A DNA stretch of 57,817 nt. It comes from Cellulosimicrobium cellulans. Its GTDB lineage: Bacteria; Actinomycetota; Actinomycetes; Actinomycetales; Cellulomonadaceae. Where the stretch lies: contig NZ_BJNZ01000031.1 of the NCBI RefSeq assembly GCF_006539945.1, positions 1-57,817 of the forward strand. The letters run 5' to 3'. The position numbers were made by a program, and so were the translations under genes. Positions 31,863 through 38,797 of the stretch are shown here, piece by piece (the first letter of the stretch is position 1; every line of letters begins with the position of its first letter). Under the pieces are notes generated by a model. That model ran no database searches. It had not been told where the DNA came from and saw only the letters and a program-made list of their open reading frames with translations.

Positions 31863-33466
31863 GAGCCGCTCCAGCGCAACCACGCGAGGTAGTTCGTGTA
31901 CCGCTGGTGGGCGTACTTGAGCGCGAGCGCGTCCTCGTACACGTGGCCGTGGAGCTTGGCGTGCTTCTCCCACGACGCGAGGACCTGCTCGATCCGGGCG
32001 AGCCGGCGCAGCACGTCCGACTCGGGCAGGCCCTCGAACCCGGCCGCGACGTCCGCGAGGACCGCCCCGACGTCGTCCTGGTCGTCGAGACCGGCGGCGT
32101 CGTACTGCCGGCACGCCGTGTCGAACAGGTCGCGGATCCAGGACACGCGGTCCGAGCGCAGCGGCTCGCGCTCGCGGTCGTCGAACGGGGCCGACTGCAG
32201 GTCGGGGAGCAGCTTGTCGTGCAGGACGAACGGGAGCACCGCGCGCAGGTCGGCGAGCTCCACCTCGTCGTCCCCGCGGAAGTACGCCATCGCCTTCGCG
32301 TACGCGACGAGCGACTGGAGCGCGCGCACCGACAGGCCGTTGAGCGTCTGCGCTCCCACGTCGCCCAGGCGGTCGCGGCCCGTGTCCGCCGTCGCCACGA
32401 GGTGCGGGTCGACGCCGGCGACGCGCGCCGTGTCCTTGGTCCGGTACTCGAACTGCCACCCCGCGCGCTCCAGCACCTCGAGCTGGCTCGCGAAGAACTC
32501 GAGGCGACGACGCACCGGCTCCGGGAACGGGACGGCGAGGATCGCGGCGTGCAGCGCGTCGTGCTCGGCGGCGTCGAACACGATCTCCGGCGGCACGTTC
32601 TCCTCCGGGCGCACGCGCCGCTCCGCGCGGGCGACGAGGTCGCCGAGGAAGCGGTTGTTGAACGGCATCGCGTGCACGACGACGTCGATGCGGTCCCGCA
32701 GCGCGTCCACCACCTGGTAGGTGCCGCCGCCCGCGTCGTCGTTCGCCGTGAGGTACCAGGCGGCGTCGCCCGTCTCGTACACCTGGTCGTACACCTCGAC
32801 GTACCCGTCCGCGAGCACCGTGAGCAGCGCGGACTGCGTGCGCGTCGGGATGCGGTTGTACTCGTCGACGATCTTCACGCGCATGCCCAGCCACGACCGC
32901 CACGCGACGTCCACGTCCGCGAGGCTGTCCGCCTGCACGAGGTCCTTGGGCAGCGGCGTGCCGAACAGGTCGGACACCGTGAGCTGCGGGTGCCCGTGCT
33001 GCATCGCGCGGCGCACGTCGCGCACGGGGTAGCCCGCGAGGACGCCCATGAGCACGGCGCTCGCGGTCTTCCCGCGGCCCGGCCCGCCGATCATGAGGCA
33101 CCGCCCGCGCACGGCGAAGGTCAGGAGCGGCAGCAGCACGAAGCTCGAGTACGACTGGTCGCTCGGCAGCGTGAGCAGCGCCTTCGAGTCGCCGAGGCGA
33201 AAGCTCGTCTCCCGCGCGCCGGGCGCCGCGAACTCGACGTCGTAGTGCGGGCTGATGATCGCGTGGTTGACGACCCAGAAGTACGCCTGGCGCAGCTTCT
33301 CGTCGAGCGGCAGGCCGCTCGCCGCCGCGCCGTCGACGGGGCCTGCCTCGGCGACGGGCGTGCCGAACAGGTCGTCGACGCCCAGGGCGAACGGGTCGCG
33401 CCCGCCGGCCTGCCCCGCGGGCTGCGGCCGGGTCGGCGCGGAGGACACGTGCTCGAGATCGGTCAC
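31859..33466 (-). CDS. MoxR-family AAA+ ATPase
   Basis: A 535-residue AAA+ ATPase, first gene of a five-gene coupled operon. Starts at GTG 33466. Walker A is GGPGRGKTA (Lys133), Walker B VKIVDEYNR (Asp201, Glu202), with YLTANDD as sensor 1 region and the MoxR-type DLFGTPLPKD and PTRTQSALLTVLADG segments. A C-terminal lid and helical extension follow (RALQSLVAYAKAM, then YEDALALKYAHQRYTNYLAWL at the end). MoxR proteins form hexamers that work with vWA partners as chaperone-like remodelers activating enzymes. There is no terminator between this operon and the upstream nadR (90-bp gap), so read-through is possible. Confidence 0.9.
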   Translation of the reverse strand: MTDLEHVSSAPTRPQPAGQAGGRDPFALGVDDLFGTPVAEAGPVDGAAASGLPLDEKLRQAYFWVVNHAIISPHYDVEFAAPGARETSFRLGDSKALLTLPSDQSYSSFVLLPLLTFAVRGRCLMIGGPGRGKTASAVLMGVLAGYPVRDVRRAMQHGHPQLTVSDLFGTPLPKDLVQADSLADVDVAWRSWLGMRVKIVDEYNRIPTRTQSALLTVLADGYVEVYDQVYETGDAAWYLTANDDAGGGTYQVVDALRDRIDVVVHAMPFNNRFLGDLVARAERRVRPEENVPPEIVFDAAEHDALHAAILAVPFPEPVRRRLEFFASQLEVLERAGWQFEYRTKDTARVAGVDPHLVATADTGRDRLGDVGAQTLNGLSVRALQSLVAYAKAMAYFRGDDEVELADLRAVLPFVLHDKLLPDLQSAPFDDREREPLRSDRVSWIRDLFDTACRQYDAAGLDDQDDVGAVLADVAAGFEGLPESDVLRRLARIEQVLASWEKHAKLHGHVYEDALALKYAHQRYTNYLAWLRWSGS

Positions 33467-33556
33467 GGGCCGATCCTGCCACCGTCGTGCGCGGGGCGCG
33501 GGGACGTCCGTGGCCGGGAGACCGGCCGACCCGGCCCCCGCGCGCGACGTCGGGGG

Positions 33557-34684
33557 TCAGAAGACCTCGGTGCCGGCCTGGGGGAGCGGGGCGGCCACGT
33601 GGCGCGGGGTGGCGAGCAGCGGCCCGACGGCGGCCAGGGCCTGGGCGAGCCGGCTCGCCCGGTCGCCACGCACCTCGAACCACGGGACGCCGGGGTGCCG
33701 CCCGTCCGGCGTCGGCAGCTCGGCGGGGCCGAGGTGCCGCACGACGTCGGCCGGGTCGTCGAGGCGCGGGCCGGTCGCGGCGAGGACCTCGCGGAACCGG
33801 TCCTGCATCGCGTGGCGCACGTGCTCGCCGTCGCGCAGGCCGTCCTGGACGAACGGGATCTCGTCACCGGTGAGGACGTAGAGGTCGGGTCGGCGGGCGG
33901 CGGCGAGCGCCTCGACGCTCGGGGAGCGGTGGCCCACGTAGCGCTCGTGCCACAGCGTCGTGGCGAGCACGTCCGTGTCGCACACGAGGAGCGGGACGGG
34001 CGAGACCGCGGCGGCGTCGTCCTCACGCCGGGCCTGCTCGCGCGCGACGAGGTCGAACTCTGCGGTGTGCCACGGCGCGGCGAGGCCGCCGGGCCGGACC
34101 TCGGACCACTCGCGCCCGAACTCGAGCACCGGGTCGAGCCCGAGGTGGGCGGCGAGGTCGGTCGCGAGCGTCGTCGAGCCCGTGGACTCGGCACCGAGCA
34201 CGACGACGCGCCGCACGTACCAGGACCGGACCGGCGCGGGCAGCGCCCACCAGTGCGCGGCGGGGTCGGCGCGGACCGCGGACCCGGACACGGGCAGGTG
34301 CCGCCGGTCGGGGTCCACCTGGACCCACGTCGCGTCGAACCGCCGCGCGAGCTCGACGCCGTACCGGTCGGACGTGAGCACCGCGTCGACCGGCGGGTCG
34401 TCCGGGTCGAGGAGGGAGCGCATGACCTTGACGTGCTCGTCCCACGCGTGCGGGTCCGCGTAGTCGACCGGGGAGTCGTCGAGCCCGTGCACGACGCGCG
34501 CACCGGGCGCCTCGGCCTGCAGCCACTCGGCGCGCAGCGCGGCGGGGATCGACTCGCTCGTCGAGGCGAGCACCTGGACGGTGACGCGCTCGCAGCGCGC
34601 GAGCGCGGTGCGGACGAGGTGCACGTGTCCGGCGTGCGGCGGGTAGAACTTGCCGATGACGAGGCCGTGGGCGAGCCGGGTCAC
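33557..34684 (-). CDS. nadR: NadR-type NMN adenylyltransferase / nicotinamide riboside kinase
   Basis: A 375-residue two-domain enzyme of NAD salvage. GTG 34684 overlaps the pnuC stop by 4 bp. The N-terminal nucleotidylyltransferase domain has GKFYPPHAGH (HxGH, His17-His20) and the C-terminal ISxxxxR-like region in the LPVSGSAVRADP segment. The second half is a P-loop kinase of the ribosylnicotinamide-kinase type (VVLGAESTGSTTLA), with CDTDVLATTLWHE downstream. The Walker A Lys is replaced by Ser170 (GAESTGS instead of GxxxxGK), which is odd for an ATP-using kinase. Coupled to pnuC, it should phosphorylate imported riboside and adenylate NMN. Confidence 0.88.
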   Translation of the reverse strand: MTRLAHGLVIGKFYPPHAGHVHLVRTALARCERVTVQVLASTSESIPAALRAEWLQAEAPGARVVHGLDDSPVDYADPHAWDEHVKVMRSLLDPDDPPVDAVLTSDRYGVELARRFDATWVQVDPDRRHLPVSGSAVRADPAAHWWALPAPVRSWYVRRVVVLGAESTGSTTLATDLAAHLGLDPVLEFGREWSEVRPGGLAAPWHTAEFDLVAREQARREDDAAAVSPVPLLVCDTDVLATTLWHERYVGHRSPSVEALAAARRPDLYVLTGDEIPFVQDGLRDGEHVRHAMQDRFREVLAATGPRLDDPADVVRHLGPAELPTPDGRHPGVPWFEVRGDRASRLAQALAAVGPLLATPRHVAAPLPQAGTEVF

Positions 34685-35325
34685 CGGGCCGGCTCCGCGT
34701 CGTCGGGCACGGGCGCGGGTGCCGGGCCGACGGCTCCCGGCTCGATGCCCGCGGGCGCCTCGGTGGTGGGGTCGCGCCGGGCCGCCGACCACTCGCGCAG
34801 GCCCTGCACGCACAGCGCGACGAACCCGACGTAGAGCGCGGCGGTGAGCCACAGCCCCTGGCTCGCATAGAGCCCGACGAGGACGACGTCCGTGACGATC
34901 CACACCCACCAGTTGCCGATCCACTTGCGCCCCAGCATCGTCTGCGCGAGCAGGCTCGACGACGTCGTGAGGGCGTCCCAGAACGGCACCGCGGAGTCGG
35001 TCCACGTGGTGAGGACGGCGACGAGCGCCGCCGTGGTCGCCGCGGCGGCGACCAGCCCGACCACCCACGCCGCGCGTGGCGTGCGGTGCACGACGAGCCG
35101 TCCCCGGTCGGCGCCGCCCCGGAGCCACCAGTACCAGCCGAGCGCGCCGAGCACGAGGTACACGACCTGGAGCCCCGCGTTCGCGTACAGGCCGGTGCCG
35201 GTGAACAGCACGAGGAACACGACGTTGTTGGCCAGCCCGACGGGGAACGTCCAGACGTTCTGCCGCACCGCGAGCCACACGCACGCGGCGCCCGTGACGA
35301 ACCCCAGGATCTCCTCGACGCTCAC
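34681..35325 (-). CDS. pnuC: PnuC-type nicotinamide riboside transporter
   Basis: A 214-residue membrane protein with about seven hydrophobic segments. Family marks include GAACVWLAVRQNVWTFPVGLANNVVF, GLYANAGLQVVYLVLGALGWYWW and GNWWVWIVTDVVLVGLYASQGLW, matching PnuC. It takes up nicotinamide riboside by facilitated diffusion, with intracellular phosphorylation trapping the substrate; NadR, encoded directly downstream with a 4-bp overlap, provides this. It starts at GTG 35325. The upstream spacer carries an unusual repeat array. Confidence 0.9.
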   Translation of the reverse strand: MSVEEILGFVTGAACVWLAVRQNVWTFPVGLANNVVFLVLFTGTGLYANAGLQVVYLVLGALGWYWWLRGGADRGRLVVHRTPRAAWVVGLVAAAATTAALVAVLTTWTDSAVPFWDALTTSSSLLAQTMLGRKWIGNWWVWIVTDVVLVGLYASQGLWLTAALYVGFVALCVQGLREWSAARRDPTTEAPAGIEPGAVGPAPAPVPDDAEPAR

Positions 35326-35404
35326 GGGCGCTCACTCTACGGGCGCGGTGGCGGGAGCCGGGCGACGCTCGTGCGAGCGCACCGCGACGTCGGCGCCTGC
35401 GGTC

Positions 35405-35469
35405 GAGATCGGCGACTGCGACCGCCGATCTCGACTGCGACCGCCGATCTCGACCTGACTGCCGATCTC
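35405..35469. repeat. Iterated GAGATCGGC elements in a divergent promoter region
   Basis: A 19-bp unit GACTGCGACCGCCGATCTC occurs twice in perfect tandem (35414-35432, 35433-35451) and once imperfectly (35452-35469). The core GCCGATCTC therefore appears at 35424, 35443 and 35461, and once inverted at 35405-35413. Being 80 bp upstream of pnuC and 108 bp upstream of the OsmC gene, it may be a multi-site operator. No NAD-repressor (NrtR/NiaR) site was recognised with certainty. Confidence 0.6.
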
Positions 35470-35577
35470 GCGGCACTGTGACGTGCGCCGCGCTCGGGGG
35501 CAGGTGGGCCCGCGGGGCGTTACGGTCGGGACGAGCCCGGTCCCTGCCGGGCACCCCGACGTCGAAGGAGATCTCGC

Positions 35578-36021
35578 ATGCCCACGCGTATCGCTCGTAC
35601 CGCCTGGAACGGTGGACTGCAGGACGGTCAGGGTCAGGTCGAGCTGTCGAGCTCGAAGGTCGGCACGTACGACGTCTCGTTCCCGCGCCGTGCCGCGGAC
35701 GACGCGGGCGGCGTCACGAGCCCGGAGGAGCTCATCGCCGCCGCGCACTCGTCCTGCTACGCCATGCAGTTCTCTGCGGTGCTCGCCGAGGCCGGCGCGA
35801 CGCCCGTCTCGCTCGAGGTGACCGCCGAGGTGACGCTCGCGCCGGACCCGGCCGGCGGCTTCCAGATCCCGACGATCGCGCTCACGGTCCGCGGCGAGGT
35901 CGAGGGCATCGACGAGGCCGGGTTCCAGCAGGCGGCCGAGACGGCCAAGGCGACGTGCCCCGTGTCGAAGGCGCTCGCGGGCGTCCCGACGATCACGCTG
36001 GACGCCGCGCTCGAGAGCTGA
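35578..36021 (+). CDS. OsmC-family peroxiredoxin
   Basis: A 147-residue OsmC-type thiol peroxidase that reduces organic hydroperoxides. ATG 35578 has AAGGAGA 8 nt upstream. The two active-site cysteines are present, Cys60 (AAHSSCYAMQF) and Cys127 (CPVSKALAG), and the N-terminal Arg/Glu pocket residues (ARTAWNGGL) are as in the family. It is cytosolic and likely induced by oxidative or osmotic stress. A long perfect hairpin follows the stop. Confidence 0.93.
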   Translation: MPTRIARTAWNGGLQDGQGQVELSSSKVGTYDVSFPRRAADDAGGVTSPEELIAAAHSSCYAMQFSAVLAEAGATPVSLEVTAEVTLAPDPAGGFQIPTIALTVRGEVEGIDEAGFQQAAETAKATCPVSKALAGVPTITLDAALES

Positions 36022-36037
36022 CGCACGCGCACCCGCG

Positions 36038-36098
36038 CGCCGAGCACGACATGAGGGTCGTTGTCCGTGGGATAGCGACCCTCATGTCGTGCTCGGCG
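36038..36098. terminator. 23-bp perfect inverted repeat between convergent genes
   Basis: Two 23-nt arms (36038-36060 and 36076-36098) are exact reverse complements around a 15-nt spacer. The arm includes GAGCACGACATGAGGGTCG. It sits 17 bp after the OsmC stop and 14 bp before the stop of the convergent SDR gene, so it probably terminates both. Unusual length and AT-containing sequence suggest a dispersed palindromic element. Confidence 0.75.
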
Positions 36099-36111
36099 AC
36101 GCCCGGGGCGG

Positions 36112-37155
36112 TCAGCGGGGGAGGAGCGGCGGGGTCGACGTCCCGGCGCCCGCGCGGATGCCGTCGACGAGCTCGGCGAGCGTGTCCTTCGCGCCGTGCG
36201 CCGGGTGCCACCGCAGGAGCTCCCCGGCGAGGCTCGTGTCCAGCACGGGGACGCGCATCGCCATGTCGAGCCAGCCCTCGCCGACCGGCACCAGGCGGGC
36301 CCGCCACGCGGCCGCGACGGCCGTCCGCGCCGTCCCGTAGGGGACCGTGCGCAGCGAGCCGTCCGCGACGACGTCCGCCACGTCCTGCGGCGTGAGCACC
36401 GTGGGGTGGGCGACGTTGAACGGCCCGGGGTGGCGCCCGACCACGATGCGCGCGTACGCCTCGGCGACGTCCTCGGCGTGCACCACCTGGAGCCGCAGGC
36501 CGTCGGGGAGGGGGACCGTGGGCAGGGGAGCGCGGCGGAGCACGCGGGTGCCGAACGGGCCGAGGAAGTACCGCGTGATCTCGGAGGCGGCGTCGCGCTG
36601 GAACACGAGCGCCGAGCGCACGCGCGAGACGACGATCCCGCTGTGGCGGTCGACCTCGTCGAGGAGCGACTCGACGGCCGCCTTGTCCTCCGAGTACGAC
36701 GAGCCCGGCACGCCCTCGACGGGCCAGCCCTCGCCGACCGGGGTGTCGCGTGCGTCGCCCGCGTACGGGGCGGGCGAGTAGGCGCCGACCGACGACGCGG
36801 CGACGAGGTGCGCGACCCCGGCGCGCTGCGCGGCCTCGACCACCCGTCGCGTGCCCTCGACGTTGACGCGGCGCAGGCGCTTGCGGTCGTGGCTCGGCTG
36901 GATCGCCCAGGCGAGGTGGACGACGACGTCCGCCCCGGCGAACGCGGCGTCGAGCCGCTCGTCGGCGTCGGCCGCGGCGACGTCCGCGTACCGCCACGTC
37001 GCCGCGTCGTGCGGGGCCCGCACGGTGCTCGAGCCGTCGGCGCGCGGCACGCGTCGCGCGACCGCCACGAGGGACGTCACGACGGGTTCGGCCGCGAGCC
37101 GGCGCAGCACCGCCGTACCGACGTTCCCGCTCGCCCCGACGACCACCACGCGCAT
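36112..37155 (-). CDS. NAD-dependent epimerase/dehydratase (extended SDR)
   Basis: A 347-residue Rossmann-fold oxidoreductase. The N-terminal GASGNVGTAVLRRL binds NAD(P); DVVVHLAW and VEGTRRVVEAAQRAG are extended-SDR marks; the catalytic YxxxK is YSEDK, preceded by VAASSVGAYSP. The family includes epimerases and dehydratases, and the substrate is not determinable. It is monocistronic, with the TetR gene ending 63 bp upstream on the same strand. Confidence 0.88.
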   Translation of the reverse strand: MRVVVVGASGNVGTAVLRRLAAEPVVTSLVAVARRVPRADGSSTVRAPHDAATWRYADVAAADADERLDAAFAGADVVVHLAWAIQPSHDRKRLRRVNVEGTRRVVEAAQRAGVAHLVAASSVGAYSPAPYAGDARDTPVGEGWPVEGVPGSSYSEDKAAVESLLDEVDRHSGIVVSRVRSALVFQRDAASEITRYFLGPFGTRVLRRAPLPTVPLPDGLRLQVVHAEDVAEAYARIVVGRHPGPFNVAHPTVLTPQDVADVVADGSLRTVPYGTARTAVAAAWRARLVPVGEGWLDMAMRVPVLDTSLAGELLRWHPAHGAKDTLAELVDGIRAGAGTSTPPLLPR

Positions 37156-37218
37156 GTGCTGCCTCCCGATCTCGTCCGCGCCGCCCGGTGTCCGTGTGTG
37201 GCGGGCGCTCTCCCGACG

Positions 37219-37929
37219 CTAGCCCGCCGCGCCCGAGTTCGCCCGGGCGATGGCGAGGACGGCACCCCGCGCGGGCTCGGGGAGCTCGGGCACGAGGACG
37301 ACGGTGCTCGCGAGGACGAGCCGCTCGATCTCCGCGCGGGACAGGTCGCCGCCGCCGAGCCATGCGGCGGTGACGTTCTCGACGAGCGCGACCCAGCCCG
37401 CCGCGATGAGCCGCAGGCGCGGCGAGGCGAGGGGCGAGCCGGACGTCGTCGCGGAGACCGTCGAGGTGAGACGGGCGACGAGGCCCTCGCGGACGCGCGC
37501 GAGCGCCTCCTGCGTCGCGTCGTCCTCGCCGAGAGCGCCTCGCCAGAGGTCCTGCCAGACGAGGCGCCGGGCCTCGACCGCGTCGAGGAACGACGCGACG
37601 GCGAGCGCCGGGCGTTCCACGAGGGGACGATCGTCCGGTGCGACGGTCGCCGCCTCGAGTCCCGCCACCGCCTCCAGCACGACGGCCCGGCGCAGCCCGG
37701 CGGTGGACCCGAAGTAGTGGAACACGAGCGCCTTGGACGCCCCGGCGCGCGCGGCGACGGCCGCGGGTGTCAGCGAGTCCAGGCCGTGCTCGTCGGCCTC
37801 CTGCGCGGCGGCGTCGAGCAGCTCGCGACGGCGGTCGGCGGGCTCGCGACGGCGGCGCGCGCCGTGCGGTCGGCCCGCCGCGTCGGCGGGGGACGGGGGA
37901 TCGACGGAGGGGGCGGTCGCGCGGGCCAT
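37219..37929 (-). CDS. TetR-family transcriptional repressor
   Basis: A 236-residue regulator. ATG 37929 is chosen because it is next to the operator region and gives a ~40-residue basic N-terminus before the TetR helix-turn-helix (RRRELLDAAAQEADEHG, LTPAAVAARAGASKALVFHYF). The C-terminal helical ligand domain is variable. It is divergent from the ABC-like/YhgE operon at 38045, and two palindromes lie between the two, so it probably represses that operon and itself. Confidence 0.9.
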   Translation of the reverse strand: MARATAPSVDPPSPADAAGRPHGARRRREPADRRRELLDAAAQEADEHGLDSLTPAAVAARAGASKALVFHYFGSTAGLRRAVVLEAVAGLEAATVAPDDRPLVERPALAVASFLDAVEARRLVWQDLWRGALGEDDATQEALARVREGLVARLTSTVSATTSGSPLASPRLRLIAAGWVALVENVTAAWLGGGDLSRAEIERLVLASTVVLVPELPEPARGAVLAIARANSGAAG

Positions 37930-37947
37930 GGCATCCGTTCTACGCCG

Positions 37948-38000
37948 TTGTTGACCATGAGTCAACAAGAGGCGTAGCGTTGTTGACCGTGAGTCAACGG
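37948..38000. promoter_or_regulatory. Two tandem TetR operators and promoter
   Basis: TTGTTGAC-N5-GTCAACAA (37948-37968) is a perfect palindrome; a second copy with two mismatched end bases, TTGTTGAC-N5-GTCAACGG (37980-38000), lies 32 bp further, about three helical turns. TTGACC (37951-37956) and TAGCGT (37975-37980), 18 bp apart, form a plausible rightward promoter overlapping both. Confidence 0.82.
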
Positions 38001-38044
38001 CGTCCTCGGCGAGGACCGGGGACCCACGAGAGGGAAGAGCCGGG

Positions 38045-38797
38045 ATGCAGATCACGCTGACGGACGTCCGCGTCGACGGGCGGCGCGAGCCGATGCTCGA
38101 GCCGATGGACCTCGCCTGGTCCACGGGCGAGTGCGTGCTCGTCGCGGGCGAGCCCGGGCACGGGCACACCGCGCTCGCGCTCGTCGCCACGGGACGGTTC
38201 GACCCCTCCGCGGGCGAGGTCCGGCTCCTGCCGGCGAGCACGCCGTCGCGCCGCGCCGGGCGCGCGTCCCGCGGCGCCGCCGCGACCCTGCGCGACGTGA
38301 CCGCCGTCGTCGACGTCCCCGGCATCAGCGAGCCCGACGACGCGCTCACCGTGTCCGACGTCGTCGCCGAGGGCCTCGCGCTCGCCGGGCGACGCTCCCT
38401 GCCCTCCGACGTGACGCGCTGGCTCGCCGACCACTCGCTCACCGCCGACCGCGCGCGGCGCCTCGACCAGGTCCCCGGGGTCGTGCGCACCGCCCTGCTC
38501 GCGGCGCTCGCGGCCGAGGACCCCGACGTCCGCTTCCTCGTGCTCACCCTCCCGGACCGGCACGGTGGCGAGCCGTCGGGCTGGTGGGAGGTCGCGCAGT
38601 CGCTCGCCGGCGCGGGCTACGGCGTCCTCGTGCAGTGCACGCGCGCGTCGGCCCGCGACGTCGGCGTCGACCTGCCCCCGGCCCGCGGCGCCTCGATCCA
38701 CGAGCCGCCCGTCGTCGCGCTGCGTACCCGCCCCACCCCGCCGCCCGACCCGGACCCGTCGCCCGAGCCCGAGAACGTCCCCGAGGAGAGCCGATGA
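38045..38797 (+). CDS. Degenerate ABC-ATPase-like protein
   Basis: A 250-residue protein resembling an ABC ATP-binding subunit: LTDVRVDGR, then GECVLVAGEPGHGHTAL where the Walker A Lys is replaced (GEPGHGHT instead of GxxGxGK[ST]), and a Walker B-like FLVLTLPDRHG without the Asp-Glu pair. No LSGGQ signature is visible. It is probably unable to hydrolyse ATP. The Pro/Glu-rich tail runs into a 4-bp overlap (ATGA) with the YhgE/Pip gene. Proteins of this kind accompany actinobacterial YhgE/Pip exporters. Confidence 0.78.
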   Translation: MQITLTDVRVDGRREPMLEPMDLAWSTGECVLVAGEPGHGHTALALVATGRFDPSAGEVRLLPASTPSRRAGRASRGAAATLRDVTAVVDVPGISEPDDALTVSDVVAEGLALAGRRSLPSDVTRWLADHSLTADRARRLDQVPGVVRTALLAALAAEDPDVRFLVLTLPDRHGGEPSGWWEVAQSLAGAGYGVLVQCTRASARDVGVDLPPARGASIHEPPVVALRTRPTPPPDPDPSPEPENVPEESR

